A stretch of 16,897 bases of DNA. Source: Aliikangiella sp964411875 (GTDB taxonomy: Bacteria; Pseudomonadota; Gammaproteobacteria; Enterobacterales; Kangiellaceae). Location: contig CAYPMT010000050.1 of NCBI GenBank assembly GCA_964411875.1, positions 1-16,897 on the forward strand. The letters are read 5' to 3'. Under the pieces are notes generated by a model. It was given only the letters and a program-made list of their open reading frames with translations. It searched no databases and had not been told where the DNA came from. Position 1 is the stretch's first letter. Each line of letters opens with the position of its first letter. Shown in pieces: positions 6,891-13,496 of the stretch. Made by a program: the position numbers and the translations under genes.

Positions 6891-8240
6891 ATGGCTAAGG
6901 CTCCAATGGATAAAAAAGCAGGTGGTGGGCTAGAAGAGCTCAAGCAACGTCTGTTGTTTGTGCTAATGGCTATGGTTATCTTTAGACTTGGCTCTTTTAT
7001 TCCCGTACCAGGTATCGATCCTGGCGTTTTAGCCGAGTTTATGAAGCAGCAATCAAATACCATTGTTGGTTTGTTTAATGTTTTTTCCGGTGGAGCTTTA
7101 GAAAGGGCGAGTGTTTTCGCGCTGGGTATCATGCCTTATATTACGGCTTCGATTATTTTGCAGGTAATGAGTTTTGTTGAGCCTCGGTTGCAAGAGATTA
7201 AAAAAGAAGGCGAAGCAGGCCGCCGTAAAATTAATCAATATACGCGTTACTTAACTCTTTTGTTGGCTTGTATCCAAGCTGTTGGTATATCAGTTAGTTT
7301 TCCTACTATGATGCCTGGTTTGGTGCCTAGCGTTGATTTTGGGTTTTATTTTGGTGCAGTGGTGAGTTTAGTAACTGGCACAATGTTCCTTATGTGGTTA
7401 GGTGAGCAGATTAATGAAAGAGGCATTGGTAATGGTATTTCAGTACTTATTTTCATTGGTATTGTTGCTGGTTTACCAACAGCTTTAGGGCAAACTTTTC
7501 AGCAAGCCCGTGAAGGCGACATGAATATCATAGCGTTACTGTTGATTTTAGTTGTTGTTTTAGCAGTTACAGCATTTGTAGTGTTTATGGAAAGAGGCCA
7601 AAGAAGATTAGTTGTTAATTATGCGCAGAAACAGCAAGGGCGCAAAATGTTTCAAGCTCAATCATCGCACTTGCCATTAAAAGTTAATATGGCTGGGGTC
7701 ATTCCCGCAATTTTTGCTTCGAGTATTATTTTGTTCCCAGCAACTATTGCACAATGGCTTGGTTCGGCTAAAGGTGGTGAGAGTGGTTGGCTTTGGTTAC
7801 AAAATATTGCTCAGCAGATGCAGCCAGGTAACCCGCTTTATATGCTTGTTTATGCGGCAGGTATTATGTTCTTCTGCTTTTTCTATACAGCTTTGGTTTA
7901 TAATCCTCGTGATACGGCTGATCAGCTAAAACGTTCTAATGCATTTATTCCTGGGATACGTCCTGGTGAACAAACATCTAAGTATATTGATAAAGTCATG
8001 ACTCGCTTGACCCTAGTTGGAGCACTTTATATAACTGCGGTCTGTTTATTACCTGAGTTTATGATTTTGTTCTGGAAAGTACCTTTTTACTTTGGTGGAA
8101 CATCTTTATTAATTATTGTTGTAGTTATTATGGATTTCATGTCACAAGTTCAAGCTCATTTGGTTTCGCGTGATTATGATTCTGTGTTAAAGAAAGCTAA
8201 TTTTAAAAACTATGGTGGTGCAGGTGGTGTTCGTCGTTAG
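6891..8240 (+). CDS. secY: Preprotein translocase subunit SecY
   Basis: SecY is the channel of the SecYEG translocon in the inner membrane, exporting and inserting proteins with SecA or the ribosome. The 449-residue protein (E. coli 443) has the ten-helix pattern. The first membrane segment is at about 23-43, the plug-region sequence GLFNVFSGGALERASVFALG at about 60-79, and the cytosolic C5 loop AFIPGIRPGEQTSKYID lies before helix 9. Its ribosome-binding site is weak (TAGGTT, 6878-6883). Location between rplO and rpmJ is canonical for spc. Confidence 0.98.
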   Translation: MAKAPMDKKAGGGLEELKQRLLFVLMAMVIFRLGSFIPVPGIDPGVLAEFMKQQSNTIVGLFNVFSGGALERASVFALGIMPYITASIILQVMSFVEPRLQEIKKEGEAGRRKINQYTRYLTLLLACIQAVGISVSFPTMMPGLVPSVDFGFYFGAVVSLVTGTMFLMWLGEQINERGIGNGISVLIFIGIVAGLPTALGQTFQQAREGDMNIIALLLILVVVLAVTAFVVFMERGQRRLVVNYAQKQQGRKMFQAQSSHLPLKVNMAGVIPAIFASSIILFPATIAQWLGSAKGGESGWLWLQNIAQQMQPGNPLYMLVYAAGIMFFCFFYTALVYNPRDTADQLKRSNAFIPGIRPGEQTSKYIDKVMTRLTLVGALYITAVCLLPEFMILFWKVPFYFGGTSLLIIVVVIMDFMSQVQAHLVSRDYDSVLKKANFKNYGGAGGVRR

Positions 8241-8276
8241 GCGGGCTGCTGGCAATACCAATTGTGGAGTAAGAAA

Positions 8277-8390
8277 ATGAAAGTTCGAGCTTCTGTTAAA
8301 AAAATCTGCCGTGAATGCAAAATTATTCGCAGACATGGTAGTGTAAGAGTTATTTGTTCTGACCCTCGCCATAAACAGCGTCAGGGTTAA
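8277..8390 (+). CDS. rpmJ: 50S ribosomal protein L36 (zinc-binding form)
   Basis: This 37-residue protein starts at ATG 8277, behind a GGAG at 8266-8269, and ends at TAA 8390. The sequence is MKVRASVKKICRECKIIR, then RHGSVRVICSDPRHKQRQG. It has the four zinc ligands of the C+ form, Cys11, Cys14, Cys27 and His32. L36 is the smallest 50S protein and binds 23S rRNA near the peptidyl transferase region. It closes the spc operon 36 bases after secY and is followed by the alpha promoter. Confidence 0.97.
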   Translation: MKVRASVKKICRECKIIRRHGSVRVICSDPRHKQRQG

Positions 8391-8448
8391 TTAACAAATT
8401 TCCTTACTATATCTCACATAAGAGAGATTAACAGATTACATTAACAGG

Positions 8449-8486
8449 TTGATTTTTAATCGTTTCGAAGCTATTATGTCGCGCCG
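8449..8486 (+). promoter_or_regulatory. Candidate alpha operon promoter
   Basis: TTGATT (8449-8454), a 17-base spacer and TATTAT (8472-8477) form a good sigma-70 type promoter in the 148-base rpmJ-rpsM gap. It is followed by a GC-rich discriminator GTCGCGCCG (8478-8486). A start near 8484 would give an rpsM leader of about 55 bases. The discriminator composition suggests growth-rate or stringent control, as known for E. coli ribosomal promoters. A short hairpin CGCC (8482-8485) with GGCG (8493-8496) would sit at the RNA 5' end. The S4-binding pseudoknot known from the E. coli alpha leader was not recognised. Confidence 0.75.
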
Positions 8487-8538
8487 TTTTGTGGCGGTGA
8501 CGTAATTAGTTTGAAACTGAAATTTGGGAGTTAGTTAA

Positions 8539-8895
8539 ATGGCCCGTATCGCTGGTATTAATATTCCAGTTAATAAACACTCGGTAATTGCTTTAACAGC
8601 AATTTACGGAATTGGTTCTACTCGAGCTAAGCAGATCTGTGCGAATGCGAAAGTTGAAGGTAATCGTAAAATCAAAGATCTTGCTGAGGCAGAAATTGAG
8701 TTACTTCGTAATGAAGTCGCTAAGTTTACTGTTGAGGGTGATTTACGCCGAGAAGTTTCTATGAATATAAAGCGTTTAATGGATTTAGGTTGTTTTCGTG
8801 GTATTCGCCATAGAAGAAGCTTACCAGTCCGTGGACAAAGAACTAAAACTAATGCTCGTACTCGTAAGGGTCCGCGTAAACCAATTAAGAGATAG
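8539..8895 (+). CDS. rpsM: 30S ribosomal protein S13
   Basis: S13 is in the 30S head, contacting the large subunit and P-site tRNA. The 118-residue protein matches E. coli length. It begins MARIAGINIPVNKHSVIAL with the helix-two-turn-helix region GIGSTRAKQICANA, and ends with the basic tail RTKTNARTRKGPRKPIKR that reaches the tRNAs. GGGAG at 8526-8530 is its ribosome-binding site. It is the first gene of the alpha operon and is the S4-regulated start in E. coli. Confidence 0.98.
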   Translation: MARIAGINIPVNKHSVIALTAIYGIGSTRAKQICANAKVEGNRKIKDLAEAEIELLRNEVAKFTVEGDLRREVSMNIKRLMDLGCFRGIRHRRSLPVRGQRTKTNARTRKGPRKPIKR

Positions 8896-8901
8896 AACAC
8901 T

Positions 8902-9288
8902 ATGGCAAAGACTCCTCGTTCTCGTAAAAAAGTCAAAAAACATGTTGTTGATGGCATGGCACATATCCATGCCTCTTTTAACAACACCATAGTGACAGTA
9001 ACTGATCGCCAAGGTAATGCTTTAGCTTGGGCAACTGCTGGTGGTTCTGGTTTTAGAGGCTCGCGTAAAAGTACGCCTTTTGCTGCACAGGTTGCGGCAG
9101 ATCGGGTTGCTGAAATGGTTAAAGAAATGGGTATGAAAAGCATGGAAGTTTTTGTTAAAGGCCCAGGACCAGGTAGAGAATCTGCTGTGCGAGCTTTGAA
9201 TAGTGCAGGATTTAAAATTACAAATATTACTGATGTTACTCCTATCCCACATAATGGTTGTCGTCCGCCGAAAAAGCGACGCGTGTAA
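8902..9288 (+). CDS. rpsK: 30S ribosomal protein S11
   Basis: S11 forms part of the 30S platform near the E site and the mRNA exit. The 128-residue protein has the core HIHASFNNTIVTVTDRQGN and the C-terminal signature GRESAVRALNSAGFKITNI, then DVTPIPHNGCRPPKKRRV. Only six bases separate it from rpsM, with a weak GAGA ribosome-binding sequence, which suggests coupling. rpsD follows after 25 bases. Confidence 0.98.
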   Translation: MAKTPRSRKKVKKHVVDGMAHIHASFNNTIVTVTDRQGNALAWATAGGSGFRGSRKSTPFAAQVAADRVAEMVKEMGMKSMEVFVKGPGPGRESAVRALNSAGFKITNITDVTPIPHNGCRPPKKRRV

Positions 9289-9313
9289 TTTTAGGTATTA
9301 TTGGAGAATATAA

Positions 9314-9934
9314 ATGGCAAGATATATAGGACCTAAGCTTAAATTAGCACGTCGCGAAGGCGTCGATTTGATGCTAAAAAGTGGCGTTCGTGCAATTGAA
9401 GACAAATGTAAAATTGATCAGGCTCCCGGTTTTCATGGTGGCAGAAGAGGAAGACTCTCTGATTACGGTTTGCAGTTGCGTGAAAAACAAAAAGTTCGTC
9501 GTATTTATGGCGTATTAGAAAAACAGTTTCGTAACTATTATAAAGAAGCTGCTCGTCTTAAGGGCGCAACCGGTGAAAATTTATTACAGTTGTTAGAGTC
9601 ACGATTAGATAATGTTGTTTATCGTATGGGATTCGGTTCAACACGTTCAGAAGCTCGTCAGTTGGTGAGTCATAAAGCAATACTAATAAATGGTAAAGCG
9701 GTTAATATTCCTTCATATAAAGTATTGCCAACAGACATTGTTAGCATACGTGAAAAGTCTAAGACACAGGCTCGAATTGTTGCAGCATTAGAACTCGCAT
9801 CACAAAAAGATCGACCTATTTGGGTTGAAGTTGATGAGAAAAAAATGGAAGGAACTTTTAAGAATGCTCCTGAGCGTTCTGATTTACCTGCAGATATTAA
9901 TGAAAACCTAATTGTGGAATTATACTCCAAGTAA
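9314..9934 (+). CDS. rpsD: 30S ribosomal protein S4
   Basis: S4 initiates 30S assembly by binding the 16S five-way junction and, in E. coli, represses alpha operon translation. The 206-residue product matches E. coli. It begins MARYIGPKLKLARREG with the zinc-free form of the N-terminal domain (a single Cys near residue 32). The S4 RNA-binding domain begins at about 95 with ESRLDNVVYRMGFGSTRSEA and RQLVSHKAILINGKAVNIPS. GGAG at about 9302-9305 precedes ATG. rpoA follows after 19 bases. Confidence 0.98.
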   Translation: MARYIGPKLKLARREGVDLMLKSGVRAIEDKCKIDQAPGFHGGRRGRLSDYGLQLREKQKVRRIYGVLEKQFRNYYKEAARLKGATGENLLQLLESRLDNVVYRMGFGSTRSEARQLVSHKAILINGKAVNIPSYKVLPTDIVSIREKSKTQARIVAALELASQKDRPIWVEVDEKKMEGTFKNAPERSDLPADINENLIVELYSK

Positions 9935-9953
9935 CTCTTGAAGAGGATTATAT

Positions 9954-10940
9954 ATGGGCAATGTTTCTGAACTACTGACGCCACGTCAGATTAAAGTAGA
10001 AAATCTTGGTGAGAAAAAAGCTAAAGTTGTTTTAGAGCCTTTTGAGCGTGGATTTGGTCATACGCTTGGTAATTCTCTGCGTAGAATATTACTTTCTTCA
10101 ATGCCTGGTTGTGCAGTTGTTGAAGTTGAGATTGATGGTGTTTTACACGAGTATACTACCATCGAAAATGTACAAGAAGATGTGATTGATATTTTATTGA
10201 ACTTAAAAGGGCTGGCTATTCGTTTAGAAGATAAAGATGAAGCCACATTAACTTTACAAAAGAAAGGTGAAGGTCCTGTTACAGCGGCTGATATTGAAGA
10301 ACAAGCCGGTGTTGAAATCATTAATCCTGAACATCATATTGCGACTTTAACCAAAAAAGGCTCATTAAATATGCGCCTAATCGTTAAGAAAGGTCGTGGT
10401 TATGAACCAGCTTCTCTACGAAAAAATAATGAAGACGAAGATATGAGCATTGGTCGCTTGTGTCTTGATGCTTCTTTTAGCCCAATACGTCGAGTTTCTT
10501 ATGTTGTTGACTCTGCACGTGTTGAGCAAAGAACCAACTTAGATAAATTAGTTTTAGACTTAGAAACTAATGGTACGATTGAGCCAGAAGAAGCTATTCG
10601 TCGTTGTGCGACTATTTTACAACAACAACTTGTCGCTTTTGTTGACCTAAAAGATGAGAAACAAGTTGAGCCTGAGAAAGAAGAGCCGGAGTTTGACCCA
10701 ATTTTACTTCGTCCGGTTGATGATCTTGAGCTTACGGTACGTAGTGCTAATTGTTTGAAGACCGAAAATATTCATTATATTGGTGACTTGATTCAACGAA
10801 CTGAAGTTGAGTTATTGAAGACGCCAAACCTTGGCAAAAAGTCTTTGACTGAAATAAAAGATGTACTTGCTTCTCGGGGTTTATCTTTAGGAATGCGATT
10901 AGAAAACTGGCCGCCATCAAGTATTCTTGATGATGCTTAG
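9954..10940 (+). CDS. rpoA: DNA-directed RNA polymerase subunit alpha
   Basis: The alpha subunit dimerises to nucleate core polymerase assembly and binds UP elements and activators through its C-terminal domain. The 328-residue protein (E. coli 329) has the N-terminal domain with HTLGNSLRRILLSSMPG (about 36-52), an acidic linker DEKQVEPEKEEPEFD (about 234-248), and the C-terminal domain. There LELTVRSANCLK places the DNA-contacting arginine at 263 (E. coli Arg265), followed by TPNLGKKSLTEIKDVL and RLENWPP. The ribosome-binding site is AGAGGA about ten bases upstream. It is the fourth alpha operon gene; an unusually long gap to rplQ follows. Confidence 0.98.
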   Translation: MGNVSELLTPRQIKVENLGEKKAKVVLEPFERGFGHTLGNSLRRILLSSMPGCAVVEVEIDGVLHEYTTIENVQEDVIDILLNLKGLAIRLEDKDEATLTLQKKGEGPVTAADIEEQAGVEIINPEHHIATLTKKGSLNMRLIVKKGRGYEPASLRKNNEDEDMSIGRLCLDASFSPIRRVSYVVDSARVEQRTNLDKLVLDLETNGTIEPEEAIRRCATILQQQLVAFVDLKDEKQVEPEKEEPEFDPILLRPVDDLELTVRSANCLKTENIHYIGDLIQRTEVELLKTPNLGKKSLTEIKDVLASRGLSLGMRLENWPPSSILDDA

Positions 10941-10979
10941 TTTTTAACGCTTTATTGAAGTATTTTTTAAATAGATTGC

Positions 10980-11000
10980 ACCACCTGGTTATTAGGTGGT
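10980..11000 (+). other. Hairpin in the rpoA-rplQ gap
   Basis: A perfect 7-bp inverted repeat, ACCACCT (10980-10986) and AGGTGGT (10994-11000), encloses a 7-base loop 40 bases after the rpoA stop. No T run follows (TGGCTTAGG), so it is not a standard intrinsic terminator. It could be an RNA processing or stability element, or an attenuator lowering rplQ relative to rpoA. The rest of the 152-base gap is AT-rich; TTGATA at 11024-11029 has no well-placed -10 partner. Confidence 0.5.
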
Positions 11001-11092
11001 TGGCTTAGGCTTCGAGTTTAAGCTTGATAACATTAATTAAAATAATATCAGTACTATTGCAGGCTGGTAGTTTTGTATAAAGGTAATTTAGT

Positions 11093-11500
11093 ATGCGTCA
11101 TCGTCATAGTGGTAGACAATTAAACCGTAACTCCAGTCATAGACAAGCTATGTTTCGAAATATGTCTGTGTCTTTAATTGAGCACGAGCTGATTAAAACA
11201 ACTTTAGCAAAAGCTAAAGAGTTGCGTCGAGTGGTAGAGCCATTAATTACACTTTCTAAAGAAGATAGTGTGGCTAATCGTCGTTTAGCTTTTTCAAGAA
11301 CCCGTAGTAAAGCTGCTGTTGGTAAGTTATTTGATGAGCTTGGTCCACGTTATCAGGAGCGTCCAGGTGGCTATTTGCGTATAATCAAAGCTGGTTTCCG
11401 TGCTGGTGATAAAGCGCCAATAGCTTACGTTGAGTTGATTGATAGACCAATCATTGAAGAAGAAGAGCTTGAAGAAGAAGCAGTTGAAACCGAAGAATAA
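11093..11500 (+). CDS. rplQ: 50S ribosomal protein L17
   Basis: L17 is a 50S protein near the exit tunnel. The 135-residue product begins MRHRHSGRQLNRNSSHRQAM and contains LIKTTLAKAKELRRVVEPLI and the RPGGYLRIIKAGFRAGDKAP block. It ends in an acidic tail (EEEELEEEAVETEE); E. coli L17 is 127 residues, so the tail accounts for the difference. The ribosome-binding site is AAAGGT about eight bases before ATG. It is the last alpha operon gene, separated from rpoA by 152 bases and followed by a strong terminator. Confidence 0.98.
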   Translation: MRHRHSGRQLNRNSSHRQAMFRNMSVSLIEHELIKTTLAKAKELRRVVEPLITLSKEDSVANRRLAFSRTRSKAAVGKLFDELGPRYQERPGGYLRIIKAGFRAGDKAPIAYVELIDRPIIEEEELEEEAVETEE

Positions 11501-11531
11501 GTAAGCCAGACTTAAGGCTTTCTAATTTGTT

Positions 11532-11560
11532 AAAACCGAGTCTATTGACTCGGTTTTTTT
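11532..11560. terminator. Bidirectional terminator between rplQ and lgt
   Basis: A perfect 11-bp inverted repeat, AAAACCGAGTC (11532-11542) and GACTCGGTTTT (11547-11557), encloses the tetraloop TATT and runs into further T residues up to 11560. It is a strong intrinsic terminator for the alpha operon. Read on the minus strand it ends GGTTTT, so it can also serve the convergent lgt-like gene. The lgt stop codon and last five codons lie inside it. A smaller hairpin, AAGCC (11503-11507) with GGCTT (11516-11520), directly follows the rplQ stop and may act in tandem. Confidence 0.9.
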
Positions 11561-12339
11561 ATGACTTTATTTCTTTGATGTTGCTTTTTATTACCAGATG
11601 AGTACTGAGTGATAAAAAAGCCAAGTCCAGTAACAAACATCACTAAAGCACCTACCTGTGAACCAGTCATTCCAGCTATTTTGATTGGGTTTGAACTAAC
11701 AAACTCGACCCAAAAACGACAAAACCCCCACAATAATAATAAACTGCAAAAAATAGTATAGGCTGGCTTATCTTGAGTTTTTAGATAATTCAAATAAACC
11801 CAAATAGCAACCGAGTAGATAATTTCATACAAGGGAACAGGATGTACATGTACACCTGGCGGCGTTGGTTTTATGCCATTAGGAAACTGCATAGCCCAAG
11901 GTAATTCGCTTTGTGCACCCCAGCAGTCATCACCTGATAAGAAGCAACCAACGCGAGCCACAGCATAAGCTAAAACTGCAGCTGGTGCAGCTGAGTCCAA
12001 TAGTATCGAAAGTGGTATTCGAGCCAGTTTAGAAAAAACTAGAATGACTAAAAAGCCGGCTATAATGGCCCCTTGACTTGAGAAGCCGCTCACATCAACA
12101 AAAGATGATGCATCAGAGAAGGATGCTCGATCAGGATTTTTTATCATAAACATTAATTTTGCGCCGATAACACCGAAAATTAATAGGCAAATAATAAGAA
12201 CTTCCCAGTTAATTTGAGATTTAATTGCTTTATTCAAATTAGTAAGATAGATTTGGCGCCCAACGAGATAGGCAATAGCGAGCATTACGCCATAGCTTCC
12301 AATGGTTAAGCTTGTTGATTGATAGAAGTAAGGAAGCAT
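11542..12339 (-). CDS. lgt: Divergent Lgt-family (prolipoprotein diacylglyceryl transferase-like) membrane protein
   Basis: Lgt transfers diacylglycerol from phosphatidylglycerol to the lipobox cysteine of prolipoproteins in the inner membrane. The 265-residue protein has about seven hydrophobic segments. Family marks are the N-terminal IGSYGVMLAIAYLVG (13-27), ARVGCFLSGDDCWG (128-141, matching E. coli RLGNFINGELWG), HPVPLYE (166-172) and GFCRFWVEF (205-213). Two residues important in E. coli differ: the His103 position appears as Gln89 (SSQGA) and Asn146 as Cys132. It may therefore be an Lgt-like paralogue with altered activity. An in-frame stop two codons upstream of the ATG rules out a longer form. 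No clear Shine-Dalgarno is visible. It converges on rplQ. Confidence 0.8.
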   Translation of the reverse strand: MLPYFYQSTSLTIGSYGVMLAIAYLVGRQIYLTNLNKAIKSQINWEVLIICLLIFGVIGAKLMFMIKNPDRASFSDASSFVDVSGFSSQGAIIAGFLVILVFSKLARIPLSILLDSAAPAAVLAYAVARVGCFLSGDDCWGAQSELPWAMQFPNGIKPTPPGVHVHPVPLYEIIYSVAIWVYLNYLKTQDKPAYTIFCSLLLLWGFCRFWVEFVSSNPIKIAGMTGSQVGALVMFVTGLGFFITQYSSGNKKQHQRNKVIKKPSQ

Positions 12340-12638
12340 TGGTTAATTGGTCTGGAATAAAAATCCAAGTCTAAAAGCTCAAGAATGGTTTGTAAATGAG
12401 TCTTTACTGGGAATTTCATTTTTCGTACCAGATTGGTTAAAAGCTAAAAGTTATTTAATAAATTGTGACTTAAGTAGGTTCTTGATTTTTTATTGTTTGA
12501 ATTCTTTCAGTCAATCGATTATTTTATACTTCGTAACTCAAAATTGTCAGATTTAACGCTGTTTTTGCTGAAGTTTTTGGGATAAAAGCTTGTATTTATT
12601 AGCTAAAAATTGATAATACACCTGTTTAGGAGGTTCTC
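12340..12638. other. Divergent intergenic region between lgt and higB
   Basis: This 299-base AT-rich stretch separates two divergent genes. It contains the candidate lgt promoter near 12368-12396. At its other end lies a possible higBA promoter: TTGTAT (12590-12595), a 16-base spacer and GATAAT (12612-12617). The short palindrome TAGCTA (12600-12605) lies between these hexamers and could belong to an autoregulatory operator, but the evidence is thin. No convincing gene is seen inside it. Confidence 0.5.
12368..12396 (-). promoter_or_regulatory. Candidate lgt promoter
   Basis: On the minus strand, TTTACA (plus 12391-12396), an exact 17-base spacer and TAGACT (plus 12368-12373) form a sigma-70 like promoter. 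The start would be near 12361, leaving a leader of roughly 22 bases before the ATG at 12339. The -35 matches consensus at five of six positions and the -10 at four. Confidence 0.5.
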
Positions 12639-12902
12639 TTGAAGGTTGTTGCTATTAGTCGGATAAAAGAAGCGCAAGCGCGGTATCCAGCTGCGAGTGA
12701 AAAGCTTGCTGGTTGGTATCAAATTCTTAGTGAAGGTGACTTCTACTCTGAGAAAGCTTTGTTATCAACATTTGGTGACATGAGAGGATTTAATTATCAA
12801 TATCGTTTTCCAATTCCGGAAACAACGCTGTTAGTGCATACGCTACTCAACTTTGAGTCTCAAGTCGCTTACATCGATGAAATTAAGCCAGGAAACCACT
12901 AG
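12639..12902 (+). CDS. higB: Type II toxin, HigB family mRNA interferase (short C-terminus)
   Basis: HigB toxins are RelE-fold ribosome-dependent mRNA endonucleases, neutralised by HigA. The 87-residue product resembles the E. coli HigB (YgjN) group: MKVVAISRIKEAQARYP at the start, then STFGDMRGFNYQYRFPI, then a beta-rich VHTLLNFESQVAYIDEIKPG. The start is TTG at 12639, chosen because of the strong TAGGAGGT at 12627-12634. Family members usually continue with a THxEYD-like C-terminal segment; this one ends at KPGNH, so activity is uncertain. Its TAG stop (12900-12902) lies within the Shine-Dalgarno of higA. The toxin-first order is typical of hig loci. Confidence 0.85.
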   Translation: MKVVAISRIKEAQARYPAASEKLAGWYQILSEGDFYSEKALLSTFGDMRGFNYQYRFPIPETTLLVHTLLNFESQVAYIDEIKPGNH

Positions 12903-12914
12903 GAGGAACTTTTA

Positions 12915-13322
12915 ATGCAAGAGGCATTAGAAAAGGCTGTACAGCATTGGCATATGATTGCACCAGTAGTTGATACGCCAAAAACGCCTGAAGAGCATCA
13001 AAAGCTATTAGCTAACCTAAAAGATGCGATTAAACTGGTTGAAAACCGACCGAATAGCCCTTTGAGCGGTTTGATTGAGGCTATGGCGAGAGCTGTCCAT
13101 GAGTATGAAGGTAATATGATGGCGGAACGTCAAGGCGGTGCTCTACCGGCACTTAAGTATTTAATTAAGCTTCATAGTATTAAGCAGTCCCAGCTTAAGG
13201 AAATTGGTAGTCAGGGTGTTGTCTCAGAAGTTCTCAATGGCAAGCGTTCCTTAACGTTGCGTCATGTTAGAGAGCTATCTAAGCGCTTTAATGTATCACC
13301 TAATGTTTTTATTGAGTCCTAA
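12915..13322 (+). CDS. higA: HigA-type antitoxin with C-terminal helix-turn-helix
   Basis: HigA binds and inhibits HigB and usually represses the operon promoter. The 135-residue protein follows the long E. coli HigA (YgjM) plan. A helical N-terminal region (1-80) includes PVVDTPKTPEEHQKLL and ENRPNSPLSGLIEAMARAVH. It is followed by a Xre-like DNA-binding domain (about 88-133) with LKEIGSQGVVSEVLNGKRSL, then LRHVRELSKRFNVSPNVFI. AGGAGG at 12901-12906 overlaps the higB stop, so the genes should be translationally coupled. A clear intrinsic terminator lies about 70 bases downstream. Confidence 0.92.
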   Translation: MQEALEKAVQHWHMIAPVVDTPKTPEEHQKLLANLKDAIKLVENRPNSPLSGLIEAMARAVHEYEGNMMAERQGGALPALKYLIKLHSIKQSQLKEIGSQGVVSEVLNGKRSLTLRHVRELSKRFNVSPNVFIES

Positions 13323-13390
13323 TGTTTTTCAGGGTGATGGCTATAGTAAGCTAAAGCCCTAATAAAAATCCCCACTATGTATTTTGAGTT

Positions 13391-13419
13391 GCTAGCCTGA
13401 TCGCCAGGCTAGCTTTTTT
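13391..13419 (+). terminator. Intrinsic terminator after higBA
   Basis: A perfect 9-bp stem, GCTAGCCTG (13391-13399) with CAGGCTAGC (13405-13413), and a 5-base loop are followed by six T residues. It ends the higBA transcript and isolates it from the downstream membrane-protein gene. Confidence 0.92.
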
Positions 13420-13433
13420 ACGCATATCTATCC

Positions 13434-13461
13434 TTGTCTTTTCTTCAGGATTTCTGATAAA
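13434..13461 (+). promoter_or_regulatory. Possible promoter for the DedA-family gene
   Basis: TTGTCT (13434-13439), a 16-base spacer and GATAAA (13456-13461) lie just after the higBA terminator and about 35 bases before the DedA-family start. Each hexamer matches consensus at four positions. A promoter is expected here because a strong terminator lies directly upstream, but the match is modest. Confidence 0.3.
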
Positions 13462-13496
13462 TTGGTCGATTAAAATTTTTGTGTGAGTCGGATTAA

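Noticed and set aside
7714..7929. Open frame inside secY on the same strand, and similar frames opposite ribosomal genes
   Set aside because: These are out-of-frame shadows of well-identified genes, without ribosome-binding sites or family similarity.
8484..8560. S4-responsive pseudoknot in the rpsM leader
   Set aside because: Expected from E. coli, but the leader is shorter and I could not find the nested helices with confidence; a covariance-model search for the alpha-operon leader would decide.
12347..12556. A 69-residue open frame starting with TTG in the lgt-higB gap
   Set aside because: It has no ribosome-binding site and no recognisable motif, and it overlaps the likely lgt promoter; it looks like chance in AT-rich DNA.
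13331..13360. A second hairpin directly after higA
   Set aside because: AGGG/CCCT and GGCT/AGCC pairs compete and no T run follows; the strong terminator at 13391-13419 suffices.
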